Below are positions 8,496-16,614 of a stretch of 64,000 bases of DNA, one piece after another. The stretch's first letter is position 1; every line of letters begins with the position of its first letter. Source of the DNA: Pseudomonas viridiflava. GTDB taxonomy: Bacteria; Pseudomonadota; Gammaproteobacteria; Pseudomonadales; Pseudomonadaceae. Location: contig NZ_UUOC01000034.1 in the NCBI RefSeq assembly GCF_900590755.1, positions 43,626 to 107,625 on the forward strand, given 5' to 3'. The position numbers were made by a program, and so were the translations under genes. The notes under the pieces are model-generated. The model did not search any database. It saw only the letters and a program-made list of their open reading frames with translations, and was not told where the DNA came from.

Positions 8496-10022
8496 TTAGC
8501 CACGGGTACGCGGCAATGCCAGTTGCAATAGTCGAGCTTCGTTAGCCTCATCGCGGTTCAGTTCGCCGGTGATGGCGCCTTCACTCATCACCAGAATGCG
8601 GTCGGCAATGCCCATGACTTCCATCAGGTCGCTGGAAACCACAATCACCGCGATGCCATCAGCGGCCAGATTATGGATGATCTGATAAATCTCCGATTTG
8701 GCGCCGATATCGATACCTCGGGTCGGCTCATCCAGCAGCAGAACCTTCATCGGCATCGACAGCCAGCGACCGAGAATCGCCTTTTGCTGATTGCCGCCGG
8801 AGAGATAGAGCATCTGCTGATCAGGAGACGGCGTCTTCACGTTCATCGATTTGATCTGGCGCGCGGCGTTGCTCTTCTCCCAGCGCCCTTGAATCAGGCA
8901 ACCGAAATGAACGTGGCGTGGCCGCGCGCCCATGTTGATGTTTTCGGCCACGCTGGAAAGCGGCACGATACCCTCCTTCTTGCGGTCCTCCGGGCAGAGC
9001 AGAATGCCAGCGGCAATGGCGTCCCGAGGTGAGCGCAGCTCAAGGTTCTGGCCGTCGATCTGCAAGCTGCCGGACTTGCTGCGGGTCAGCCCCGAGAGCA
9101 TGCGGAACATCTCTGTCCGCCCGGCGCCCACTAGCCCGAAGAAACCCAGGACTTCACCTTTCTGCACGGCGAAGGTCACCGGCTCCTGTAGGCCGGGCCC
9201 CAGCAGCCCGGTTACCCGCAGGCCCGGCCCTTGATGCTGGCGGGGTCGATAGTTGTAGATGTCCTGAATATCCCGGCCGACCATGCAGGTCACCAGACGG
9301 TCATGGTCCAGTTGAGCCATGTCGTCGAAGGTGCGCACGAAGCGGCCGTCCTTGAACACGGTGACCGCATCGCAGACCCGGAAGATTTCTTCCATGCGAT
9401 GGGAAACGTAGAGAATCACCCGACCCTCATCCCGCAGCTTGACGATGATCGCCATCAGCCGGTCGATTTCCCGGGCTGACAGGCTGCTGGTGGGTTCATC
9501 GAAGGCGATGACGTGGGCGTTGCGCGACATGGCCTTGGCAATTTCCACCAACTGACGCTGGCCCAGGGACAAGTCACCGAGCCGCGTCGCCGGGTCGATC
9601 TCATCCGCCAGCCCCTTGAGCAACTCCTGCGCCTGCCGAAACATCGCCCGCCGGTTGACCATGCCCCAACGGCTGGGCATATGACCAAGCAGCAGGTTTT
9701 CGACGACGGACATTTCCGGCACCAGTTGCAGCTCCTGGTGAATGACCGCCACGCCCGCTGCGATGCTGTCCGCAGTGGATTTGAACAGGTGGGTTTGATC
9801 ACCGATGGACAGGTCGCCGCTGCTGGGCTGATACGAACCGCCAAGAATTTTCAACAGCGTGGATTTGCCAGCGCCGTTCTCCCCCATCAATGCATGAACG
9901 CTGCCGGGGCGTGCTTCAAACGTGATATCCGACAGCGCACGCACGCCGGGGAAATTTTTGCCGATGCCGTTGAAGCGCAGGCTGCCGGCCGGGAATGATT
10001 GTGCAATTGCTACGGGCTGCAT
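8496..10022 (-). CDS. araG: L-arabinose ABC transporter ATP-binding protein
   Basis: A 508-residue fused double ABC ATPase of the sugar-importer class. The first half has Walker A GENGAGKST near residues 44-52, signature LSLGQRQLVEIAKA and Walker B VIAFDEPTS. The second half has the degenerate Walker A GLVGAGRTE usual for this class, plus signature LSGGNQQKAILGRWL and Walker B VLLLDEPTRGID. The ATG at 10022 is preferred because AGAGGAGGG lies 5-6 bases upstream; an upstream in-frame ATG at 10052 lacks such a site. It lies between araF and araH; a REPIN and a half-REP separate it from araF. Confidence 0.93.
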   Translation of the reverse strand: MQPVAIAQSFPAGSLRFNGIGKNFPGVRALSDITFEARPGSVHALMGENGAGKSTLLKILGGSYQPSSGDLSIGDQTHLFKSTADSIAAGVAVIHQELQLVPEMSVVENLLLGHMPSRWGMVNRRAMFRQAQELLKGLADEIDPATRLGDLSLGQRQLVEIAKAMSRNAHVIAFDEPTSSLSAREIDRLMAIIVKLRDEGRVILYVSHRMEEIFRVCDAVTVFKDGRFVRTFDDMAQLDHDRLVTCMVGRDIQDIYNYRPRQHQGPGLRVTGLLGPGLQEPVTFAVQKGEVLGFFGLVGAGRTEMFRMLSGLTRSKSGSLQIDGQNLELRSPRDAIAAGILLCPEDRKKEGIVPLSSVAENINMGARPRHVHFGCLIQGRWEKSNAARQIKSMNVKTPSPDQQMLYLSGGNQQKAILGRWLSMPMKVLLLDEPTRGIDIGAKSEIYQIIHNLAADGIAVIVVSSDLMEVMGIADRILVMSEGAITGELNRDEANEARLLQLALPRTRG

Positions 10023-10057
10023 GGAACCCTCCTCTTTTCTAGCTAAATGCACCGTCC

Positions 10058-10148
10058 CTGTAGGAGTGAGCTTGCTCGCGATAGCGTCAGGTCAGACGAC
10101 GATTAATCGACTGGCAAAACGCATCGCGAGCAAGCTCACTCCTACAGG
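10058..10148. repeat. REPIN element (CTGTAGGAGTGAGC family) between araF and araG
   Basis: A 91-base palindrome with outer arms CTGTAGGAGTGAGCTTGCTC and its complement. Its place inside the transport operon, just after the binding-protein gene, fits a role in giving the binding protein higher expression than the ATPase and permease. Confidence 0.9.
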
Positions 10149-10177
10149 ACCAAGATGTGCCTGAGAAAACACCAAAC

Positions 10178-10204
10178 CTGTAGGAGCTGCCGCAGGCTGC
10201 GAAC
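10178..10204. repeat. Half REP (CTGTAGGAGCTGCCGCAGGC)
   Basis: A single arm of the REP family whose full copies are seen at 13649-13724 and 29408-29471. It lies 26 bases from the araF stop and has no inverted partner nearby. Confidence 0.7.
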
Positions 10205-10229
10205 AACGGTGTCCGCGTTCGCTACCGCC

Positions 10230-11234
10230 CTACTTCCACAACCCGATATTGGTCAGCACTTCCTGGAAGTTGGTCCGGGTGATCAGCGTCACGTCTTCCA
10301 TCGCGGTGTATTTAGGAGGTTCTTCGCCCGTGGTCACCCACTTGAAGACCATCAGCGCGGTGTTGTAGCCCTCTTTGTCCGGGCTTGGCAGCATCGACCC
10401 GAAGAAGCCGCTTTCCTTCTTCTTCAACTCGTCGATGGCGTCAGTGCCATTGATGCCGATGCCGATGACATTGGCCGGTTTGAAACCAGCACCCGCAGTC
10501 GCACGCACACCGCCCAACACCGTGTTGTCATTCATGCCGCCGATGATCAGGTTTTTCGCGGCGCCTGGCAGTTTAGGCAAGGCTGCGTTGGTGGAGTCCA
10601 TGCTGCCGGGAACGTCGAGGGTTTTCTGCGCGGTAAAGAGGATGTGGTCTTCGGGCAGACCGGCTTTTTTCAACGCATCGACAGAACCATCCGTGCGCTT
10701 CTTGCCAGTGTCCAGCTCGTTGTAAGTGTTGATGATCGCGTAGGTTTCTTTCCAGTCCCAGTTGCGATTCTTCGCCTCGGTCGCCATGGCAGCGCCCTGC
10801 TTCTGGCCGACTTCAAAAGCGGCCATGCCCAGGTACGGCACGTCTTCCATGAACTTGCCCTTGGCATCGACGAAACGATCATCCACGGCCATGACCTTCA
10901 TGCCGTTGGCCTTGGCTTTGGCAACGATGGCCGGGCCGAGTGACACATCCGGCGGGCAGATCACGAAGCCCTTCACGCCGTTGGCGGCAAGGCTGTCGAT
11001 GGCAGAAAGGGTTTTCTCCCCGTCAGGCACGGCGATTTTCACCACCGTGAAACCGTGATCCTTGCCAGCTTTTTCGGCAAAGGCCCATTCGGTCTGGAAC
11101 CAGGGTTCTTCGGCCTGTTTGACGAGGAAGCCGATTTTGACTTCTTCGGCGGCCGACGAGGTGCCGGAAAGACCCAGCACAGCGGTGGCAACAGCGGCAC
11201 AGCAAAGGGAGCGAATCCCGTGACGGCTCAACAT
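10230..11234 (-). CDS. araF: L-arabinose ABC transporter periplasmic binding protein
   Basis: A 334-residue periplasmic sugar-binding protein (Peripla_BP_4). The signal peptide is MLSRHGIRSLCCAAVATAVL followed by a likely cleavage after SSA near residue 28. The mature protein begins EEVKIGFLVKQAEEPWFQTE, which resembles E. coli AraF. Further family segments are NGVKGFVICPPDVSLGPAI and IIGGMNDNTVLGGVRA. AAGGAG stands 6 bases before the ATG. It is the first gene of the araFGH operon; a GntR/FadR-type operator lies about 105 bases upstream. Confidence 0.93.
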   Translation of the reverse strand: MLSRHGIRSLCCAAVATAVLGLSGTSSAAEEVKIGFLVKQAEEPWFQTEWAFAEKAGKDHGFTVVKIAVPDGEKTLSAIDSLAANGVKGFVICPPDVSLGPAIVAKAKANGMKVMAVDDRFVDAKGKFMEDVPYLGMAAFEVGQKQGAAMATEAKNRNWDWKETYAIINTYNELDTGKKRTDGSVDALKKAGLPEDHILFTAQKTLDVPGSMDSTNAALPKLPGAAKNLIIGGMNDNTVLGGVRATAGAGFKPANVIGIGINGTDAIDELKKKESGFFGSMLPSPDKEGYNTALMVFKWVTTGEEPPKYTAMEDVTLITRTNFQEVLTNIGLWK

Positions 11235-11338
11235 AGCTAACTCCTTATTGTTATTGAATAGCTACAGCGTCCAGCGTTTTGATCAGTAACCTCAGGCGTA
11301 CCTGAAGCGGTAAATCCGATATCACCACAACAGCTAAA

Positions 11339-11349
11339 TAGTCATACCA
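11339..11349. promoter_or_regulatory. GntR/FadR-type operator, araF upstream
   Basis: TAGTCATACCA fits the FadR-subfamily consensus TnGTnnnACnA exactly. It is preceded by CTAAA, as at the second site. It lies in the gap between the lactonase 3' end and araF, where the transport operon promoter should be. Confidence 0.7.
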
Positions 11350-11417
11350 TATTCGTAATCACCGCAATGTAACCTAGTGTCACCCGCCGCATTGAAGCCT
11401 CCTTCACGTTGGAAAAG

Positions 11418-12296
11418 TCAGCCCGCAAAACGGGTTGAAGGCATGCCGCGAACCCCAACATCAGCCGCCAGCAACGCACCGTCAAACTCGCCGTTGGCGT
11501 CAGCTGGCGCAGCGCTTGTGACGTACAGCGTGGTCATGTCCGGACCGCCAAACACACAGCTGGTGGGATGGCTGACCGGCAGTTCGACCACCCGTTCCAC
11601 GCTGCCGTCCGGTGCAAAACGAATCAGGCAATTCCCGCCCCAGCGGGCATTCCAGACGTAGCCCTCGGCGTCCATGGCCGAGCCGTCCGGCACACCCCGC
11701 TCATGCTCGGCCGCCCAGATCGAGCGCATGCCGAGCAATCCGCCGGGGAGAATCGGATAGCAATAAATCAGACCATCGAGACTGTCGGCGCTGTACAGCG
11801 TGTCGCAGCCTGCATTCCACAGCAGCGTGTTGACGATGCCCTGCCCGCTCAGCAGCGGCGTCACGGCGGCATTGGCGTCAATCCGGAACAGTCCGCCGGA
11901 GCGCCGTTGCAGGGGCAAGTCACCGCCCTGCTCGTCCAGGTTGTTCTGCATGGTGCCCAGCCAGAGCCTACCTTGGGCATCGCAGCGGGCTTCATTGGCG
12001 CGGTTGCCGGGGATCGGGTCGGCAGCACACAGCAGCGTGAGCGTCGGGGTGTAGCCGGGGGAATCGAGATCGAGGCGATACACGCCGCTGGCCAGGGTGA
12101 CCAGCGCGTCGCCACGCACGGTGGGAATGAACGCCGAGACCGGCTCGGGCAAATGCCATTGCTGAAATTGATCCTCGAACAACCGGCACGCGAGCCGGGC
12201 CGCGATGTCGACCCAGTAGAGTGTCTGGGTGCCAGCGTCCCAGAAAGGGCCTTCGCCGAGCATGAAACGGTGCGCCGAAACGGGCAGCCATTGCAT
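11418..12296 (-). CDS. SMP-30/gluconolactonase/LRE family protein, probable sugar lactonase (arabinonolactonase)
   Basis: A 292-residue six-bladed beta-propeller lactonase that would hydrolyse the lactone formed when a sugar dehydrogenase oxidises L-arabinose. SMP-30 family markers are the N-terminal metal-site motif LGEGPFWD, CDAQGRLWLGTM around residues 100-115, and DSLDGLIYCY and GVPDGSAMDAEGYVW further on. AGGATG precedes the ATG. It lies upstream of araF and is divergent from the mutarotase, with its own GntR/FadR-type site 73 bases upstream. The arabinose role is inferred from context; the sequence alone gives only the family. Confidence 0.85.
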   Translation of the reverse strand: MQWLPVSAHRFMLGEGPFWDAGTQTLYWVDIAARLACRLFEDQFQQWHLPEPVSAFIPTVRGDALVTLASGVYRLDLDSPGYTPTLTLLCAADPIPGNRANEARCDAQGRLWLGTMQNNLDEQGGDLPLQRRSGGLFRIDANAAVTPLLSGQGIVNTLLWNAGCDTLYSADSLDGLIYCYPILPGGLLGMRSIWAAEHERGVPDGSAMDAEGYVWNARWGGNCLIRFAPDGSVERVVELPVSHPTSCVFGGPDMTTLYVTSAAPADANGEFDGALLAADVGVRGMPSTRFAG

Positions 12297-12368
12297 ATGT
12301 ATTCATCCTGTATTTTTATTTTTGTCATGGGTTGCGCACTGCGACGTGCTCAACTGACGAACACTAAA

Positions 12369-12379
12369 TAGTATTACGA
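12369..12379. promoter_or_regulatory. GntR/FadR-type operator, lactonase upstream
   Basis: TAGTATTACGA matches TnGTnnnACnA and is the most symmetric of the three sites (ATnGTAnTACnAT in extended form). It lies 73 bases before the lactonase start, in the 202-base divergent region shared with the mutarotase gene. Confidence 0.72.
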
Positions 12380-12441
12380 TTAAATTTTCAAGCTGCCATT
12401 TATCGTCTATAAATCCAGATGCAGCACTTTTCCGAGATAAA

Positions 12442-12452
12442 TAGTCTTACCA
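12442..12452. promoter_or_regulatory. GntR/FadR-type operator, mutarotase upstream
   Basis: TAGTCTTACCA matches TnGTnnnACnA and, like the other two sites, is preceded by TAAA. It lies 47 bases before the mutarotase start. Confidence 0.7.
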
Positions 12453-12498
12453 ATGAAGCGTAGCCCAACCCAAGACAACAACAATAAAAGGTAACCTC

Positions 12499-13647
12499 AT
12501 GAAACCCTCTGCACTGCTCAGCAGTTTTGGACTGTCCTTGATGATCGCCACCCTCACCGCCAATGCCGCCAGCCTGTCCAGCGAACACAGCGCGTTCGGC
12601 AGCACCGCCGATGGCACTGCCGTCGAGAAATACACCCTGCGCAACAGCCATGGCGTTGAAGCCAGCATCATCACCTACGGCGCGACCCTGCAATCGCTGC
12701 TCGTGCCGGACAAAAGTGGCAAAGTCGCCGATGTCGTGCTGGGTTTTGATGACGTGAAGGGTTATCAGGACAATGGCACCGTGTATTTCGGCGCGACTAT
12801 CGGTCGCTTTGGCAATCGCCTGGCGGGTGGCCAGTTCAGCCTGGATGGCAAGACTTACCAGGTGCCGCAAAACGACAAGACCAACGCCTTGCACGGCGGA
12901 ACTCAGGGTTTCGACAAGCGGGTGTGGAAAGCCGAACCGAGCAATGAAAATGGCTGGGTGGGCGTGAAGCTGACCTATCTGTCGCCCGATGGCGAGATGG
13001 GCTTCCCCGGCAACCTGAACACTCAGGTGACCTACAGCCTCAACGAGAAAAACGAGCTGCGCATCCAGTACCGCGCCACGACCGACAAGCCCACGGTGCT
13101 GAACCTGACCAACCACAGTTATTTCAACCTGGCAGGCGCAGGCAGCGGCGATGTGCTCAAACAGGTGGCGACGTTGCACGCCTCGCATTACACGCCAGTC
13201 AACGAGAAGCTGATCCCTACCGGCGAACTGCCTGCGGTCAAAGGCACGCCCATGGACTTCCTCAAGCCAACGGCCATCGGCAAAAACATCCACGCCGATC
13301 ATCAGCAACTGAAGTATGCCGAACCGAAACAGGGCGGCTTTGACTTCAACTGGGTGCTGGACACCAAAGGCGACGTCGGCAAACTGGCGGCCGAAGTCAG
13401 TGACCCGCAATCCGGGCGCCGCCTGCAACTGTTCACCAGCGAGCCGGGTGTGCAGCTGTATACCGGCAACTTCCTGGACGGCAGCATCCACGGCAAAGGC
13501 GGCAAGGTCTACCCGCATTGGGGCGCCTTCACCCTGGAAACCCAGCACTACCCGGACGCGCCGAACCAGCCGAAATTCCAGAGCACCAGGCTGGATCCGG
13601 GCAAGACGTATACCCAGACCACGGTGTTTAAATTTTCAGCGCACTAA
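12499..13647 (+). CDS. Galactose mutarotase (aldose 1-epimerase), exported
   Basis: A 382-residue aldose 1-epimerase that interconverts alpha and beta anomers of sugars such as L-arabinose or galactose. The N-terminus (MKPSALLSSFGLSLMIATLT, then ANAA) is a signal peptide with likely cleavage near residue 24, so it should act in the periplasm. Family motifs are GRFGNRLAGGQFSLDGK, LHGGTQGFDKRVW (catalytic His region), NLTNHSYFNLAG (second His) and TLETQHYPDAPNQP (catalytic Glu). AAAGGT lies 8 bases before the ATG. It is divergent from the lactonase and carries the same operator type. Confidence 0.92.
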   Translation: MKPSALLSSFGLSLMIATLTANAASLSSEHSAFGSTADGTAVEKYTLRNSHGVEASIITYGATLQSLLVPDKSGKVADVVLGFDDVKGYQDNGTVYFGATIGRFGNRLAGGQFSLDGKTYQVPQNDKTNALHGGTQGFDKRVWKAEPSNENGWVGVKLTYLSPDGEMGFPGNLNTQVTYSLNEKNELRIQYRATTDKPTVLNLTNHSYFNLAGAGSGDVLKQVATLHASHYTPVNEKLIPTGELPAVKGTPMDFLKPTAIGKNIHADHQQLKYAEPKQGGFDFNWVLDTKGDVGKLAAEVSDPQSGRRLQLFTSEPGVQLYTGNFLDGSIHGKGGKVYPHWGAFTLETQHYPDAPNQPKFQSTRLDPGKTYTQTTVFKFSAH

Positions 13648-13648
13648 C

Positions 13649-13724
13649 CTGTAGGAGCTGCCGCAGGCTGCGAACAGCGGTGTAACAGACATGGCGTCTT
13701 CGCAGCCTTCGGCAGCTCCTACAA
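13649..13724. repeat. REPIN element (CTGTAGGAGCTGCCGCAGGC family)
   Basis: A 76-base palindrome between the convergent mutarotase and zinc-binding-protein genes. Arms are CTGTAGGAGCTGCCGCAGGC and the complement ending GGCAGCTCCTACA. It begins 2 bases after the mutarotase stop and could terminate or protect both transcripts. Confidence 0.9.
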
Positions 13725-13734
13725 GATACTTGCG

Positions 13735-14628
13735 TCACTTACCCCGCATCGCCTTAACCAACTGATCTACGTTATACCTGAACATCTGCACATAACTCGC
13801 CGCCGGCCCATCGGCTGGCGACAGCGCTTCAACGTACAACTCACCGCCTGGCTTGGCCCCACTGGCATCGGCAATTTGTTTGACCAGGCGCGGGTCCCCG
13901 GAATTCTCGAAAAAGTAGGCACTGACGTGCTCAGCCTTGATCTGCCGGATCAGCTTGCCCACATCGGCTGCCGAGGCTTCGGACTCGGTGGAAAAACCCA
14001 GTGGCGATAGGAACGTTACGCCGTACGCATCGCCGAAATAGCCAAAGGCATCGTGTGAGGTCAGCACTTTGCGCTGCGCCGCGGGAATAGTCTTGATCTG
14101 CTCCCGAGCGTAGCTGTCCAGCGCCTGGAGTTGCGCGCTGTAGCGCTCGCCGTTGGCCTGATAAACGCTGGCACCTGCCGGATCAACTTTCTGCAAGGCG
14201 GCCACAATGTTGCGCACATAAATGACTGCATTTGCCGCACTGTTCCAGGCGTGGGGATCGGTGATGCGCTGGCCGTCCTCCTCCATGCTGCGGGTCTTGA
14301 TCCCGTTGGAAAGCACCACGGGCTCGCCTTTGTAACCGGACGCCTTGATCAGCCGATCCATCCAGCCTTCCAGATGCAGGCCGCTGACAAAGGCCACGTC
14401 AGCTTTTTTCAGCGCCTGAGCGTCAGCCGGGGTTGGCTCGTAAACGTGCGGGTCGCCATTGGGGCCAATCAGCGAAGTGACGTGCACCCGCTCGCCACCG
14501 ACGTTCTGCACCATGTCCGCGATAACTGTAAAGGAAGCCACGGCTTCGACAGGTTTGGCCTGTGCCAGAACGCTAAAAGCAGACAGCGCGAAGGCTGCCA
14601 GTGTGCCGAACAGCATTGATCGTTTCAT
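13735..14628 (-). CDS. Metal ABC transporter substrate-binding protein, zinc (ZnuA/TroA) type
   Basis: A 297-residue periplasmic cluster A-I (ZinT/TroA-class) metal-binding protein. Signal peptide MKRSMLFGTLAAFALSAFSV ends near residue 23. Candidate metal ligands are the His in GPNGDPHVYEPTPAD, the His in TDPHAWNS, the His in TSHDAFGYFGDAYG and the Asp in ALSPADGP. A His (not Glu) at the third position is the zinc-type signature. There is no His-rich loop. The ATG at 14628 with GAGGAATGTC upstream was chosen; reading further upstream would run into the permease gene. It is the last gene of the importer operon. Confidence 0.88.
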   Translation of the reverse strand: MKRSMLFGTLAAFALSAFSVLAQAKPVEAVASFTVIADMVQNVGGERVHVTSLIGPNGDPHVYEPTPADAQALKKADVAFVSGLHLEGWMDRLIKASGYKGEPVVLSNGIKTRSMEEDGQRITDPHAWNSAANAVIYVRNIVAALQKVDPAGASVYQANGERYSAQLQALDSYAREQIKTIPAAQRKVLTSHDAFGYFGDAYGVTFLSPLGFSTESEASAADVGKLIRQIKAEHVSAYFFENSGDPRLVKQIADASGAKPGGELYVEALSPADGPAASYVQMFRYNVDQLVKAMRGK

Positions 14629-14648
14629 GACATTCCTCTTGAAGCGGG

Positions 14649-15518
14649 TTAGCCAGCGAGATGGGATTGTGGAAACAGGCGACGCAGGATGCCGGTGCGG
14701 CCAAACAACAGAGAAAAGCCGTAGAACGCACTGGCGGTCAGGACGATGGCCGGGCCGGACGCGACGCCCATGTGGTAGGAAATGATCAGGCCGATCAGCC
14801 CCGACAAGGTGGCAACCAGAGTGGAAATCAGCACCAGCGCACTGAGCGATGTCGCCCAGAAACGCGCGGCCGTGGCAGGCAACATCATCATGCCCACCGC
14901 CATCAAGGTGCCCAGCGCCTGGAACCCGGCCACCAGGTTGAGCACCACCAGCAGCAGAAACAGCACGTGATACAACGAGCCGCGCCCGCCCACCGCCCGC
15001 AGAAAACCGGGGTCGAAGCACTCCAGCACCAGTGGCCGGTAGATCAGCGCTAGCAGAATGACCGTGAACGACGCGATGCCGCCGACCATGTAGATGGCGT
15101 CGGCATCAATCGCCAGGATGGTGCCGAACAGTACGTGCAGCAGATCGACGTTGGAGCCGTGCAGCGAAACGATCATCACCCCGGCGGCCAGTGAAGTCAG
15201 GTAAAAGCTGGCGAAACTGGCGTCCTCACGCAGTGCGGTAAGGCGACTCACCAGCCCGGACAGCAACGCCACCGCCAACCCGGCAATCAGGCCGCCAATG
15301 CCCATGGCGGGTAACGACAGCCCGAAAAACAGAAACCCCAGCGCCGCCCCCGGCAACACCGCATGGCTCATGGCATCGCCCACCAGGCTCATGCGCCGCA
15401 ACATCAGCAAGACGCCCACGGGGCCGGAGCCGATGCCCAACGCCAGACACGCCACCAGAGCGCGACGCATGAAGCCGAATTCGACGAAGGGGTCGATCAG
15501 AAGGTTATAGAGCGTCAT
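14649..15518 (-). CDS. Metal ABC transporter permease (ZnuB-like, ABC-3 family)
   Basis: A 289-residue inner-membrane permease with eight to nine hydrophobic helices. Family features are an early MRRALVACLALGIGSGPVGV segment, LVGDAMSHAVLPGAALGFLF (the conserved DA-SHAVLPG loop) and a Gly-rich C-terminal half. The ATG at 15518 is used; an in-frame start at 15539 would add seven residues. It lies between the ATPase and binding-protein genes, and a REPIN separates it from the ATPase gene. Zinc is the likely substrate, from the binding protein and the Zur-like site. Confidence 0.9.
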   Translation of the reverse strand: MTLYNLLIDPFVEFGFMRRALVACLALGIGSGPVGVLLMLRRMSLVGDAMSHAVLPGAALGFLFFGLSLPAMGIGGLIAGLAVALLSGLVSRLTALREDASFASFYLTSLAAGVMIVSLHGSNVDLLHVLFGTILAIDADAIYMVGGIASFTVILLALIYRPLVLECFDPGFLRAVGGRGSLYHVLFLLLVVLNLVAGFQALGTLMAVGMMMLPATAARFWATSLSALVLISTLVATLSGLIGLIISYHMGVASGPAIVLTASAFYGFSLLFGRTGILRRLFPQSHLAG

Positions 15519-15567
15519 AACTACAATCCCAACAAACAAACTGGATAGCGGCTTGGAATCCGAGCCC

Positions 15568-15652
15568 CTGTGGGAGCTTGCCCCCGATAAGGCTGGACGC
15601 GGTTCATTTCAGATCGCGGTGCCCCTATCGCGGGCAAGCACCGCTCCCACAG
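15568..15652. repeat. REPIN element inside the metal importer operon
   Basis: An 85-base palindrome with outer arms CTGTGGGAGC and GCTCCCACAG and inner arms around TATCGCGGGCAAGC. It occupies the gap between the ATPase and permease genes. Confidence 0.85.
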
Positions 15653-15684
15653 GGAAATCGCGTTCACAACCAGACAACGCGGGA

Positions 15685-16437
15685 TCAAGGACATGGGTTT
15701 TCATCCTGCTCACACAACTCTGCATCCGCACTCCAGAATTCCGCCATATTCCGCGCCTTGCGCAGGTTCACGGGGTTGAGTACGTCGGTGGTTGCGCCCC
15801 AGGCGATGGCTTCGCGGGCCATGAGCAGGGTCTGCGGGAAGTGCTGGCGGACCTGGTCGATGTCGTGGAGCACGGCGATCACTGTTCTGCCCTGCCCGTG
15901 CCAGACCCGCACCAGTTCCAACAGGTCGCGGGTGGTGCGGGCGTCGATGGCGGTGAAGGGTTCGTCGAGCAAAATCACTGCCGCGTCCTGCAGTAACAGC
16001 CGGGCAAACAGTACCCGCTGAAATTGCCCGGAAGACAACGAGCCGATGCTGCGCGATTCAAAACCCTCAAGGCCGACCGCTTGCAGAGATTCCCGGGTGC
16101 GTTTTGCCGCGTCGCGCCCCAGCCCGCGAAACGCCCCCATGCTGCGCCAGGCGCCCATGGCCACGGTGTCGGCCACGCTCAATGGAAAGCTGCGATCAAT
16201 CTCTGCTGCTTGAGGCAGATAGCCCAGGGTCCGGGTCGCCAGATTGCCGCGATCCACCTTCCCCGCTGCGGGCTTCATGGTCCCGGCGATGGCTTTGATC
16301 AAGGTCGATTTGCCCGCACCGTTTGGCCCGACGATGGCCGTCAGGCTGCCTGCTTCGAAACAACCGGTGATGTGGTGCACCGCCGGGCGTCGTTCGTAGG
16401 CAACAGTGAGGTCTTTCAGAGAAATGGCAGCGCTCAT
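15685..16437 (-). CDS. Metal ABC transporter ATP-binding protein (ZnuC-like)
   Basis: A 250-residue ABC ATPase. Walker A is GPNGAGKST near residues 35-43, the signature is LSSGQFQRVLFARLL and Walker B is AVILLDEPFTAID, followed by the H-loop VIAVLHDIDQVRQHF. The start at 16437 overlaps the stop of the small membrane-protein gene (ATGA), so the two should be translationally coupled. The C-terminus ends SADAELCEQDENPCP, where the two Cys and acidic residues are an uncommon tail that may or may not bind metal. Confidence 0.92.
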   Translation of the reverse strand: MSAAISLKDLTVAYERRPAVHHITGCFEAGSLTAIVGPNGAGKSTLIKAIAGTMKPAAGKVDRGNLATRTLGYLPQAAEIDRSFPLSVADTVAMGAWRSMGAFRGLGRDAAKRTRESLQAVGLEGFESRSIGSLSSGQFQRVLFARLLLQDAAVILLDEPFTAIDARTTRDLLELVRVWHGQGRTVIAVLHDIDQVRQHFPQTLLMAREAIAWGATTDVLNPVNLRKARNMAEFWSADAELCEQDENPCP

Positions 16438-16565
16438 GGAATGGCCACCGCCCACGCGATGGCCAGCCACAGCAATACCAACATGCCCAGGGCGAAGAGG
16501 ATTCGCTTCCATGCCGGCTGGGCCAATGCCGAGCCAGCGATGGAAGGCGCGTGAGGAACTTTCAT
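16434..16565 (-). CDS. Small membrane protein (43 aa) opening the zinc importer operon
   Basis: A 43-residue reading frame begins with ATG at 16565 and ends with TGA overlapping the ATPase start (ATGA). The N-terminal half is soluble (MKVPHAPSIAGSALAQPAW) and is followed by KR and one membrane helix (ILFALGMLVLLWLAIAWAVA) ending IP. It lies between the Zur-like palindrome and the ATPase gene, so it is probably co-transcribed and coupled. I do not recognise a family. It could be an accessory subunit or a leader; codon use looks normal for the region. Expression is inferred from the context and the overlap. Confidence 0.6.
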   Translation of the reverse strand: MKVPHAPSIAGSALAQPAWKRILFALGMLVLLWLAIAWAVAIP

Positions 16566-16614
16566 GGTCTGTAACCTGCAACGATTTGTTACAGTATCAC
16601 ATAGCCAACAGCAA

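Noticed and set aside
12400..13548. Long minus-strand reading frame (382 codons) opposite the mutarotase gene
   Set aside because: It is the antisense shadow of a well-supported enzyme with signal peptide and family motifs; such frames arise from strong third-position G+C bias and it shows no domain.
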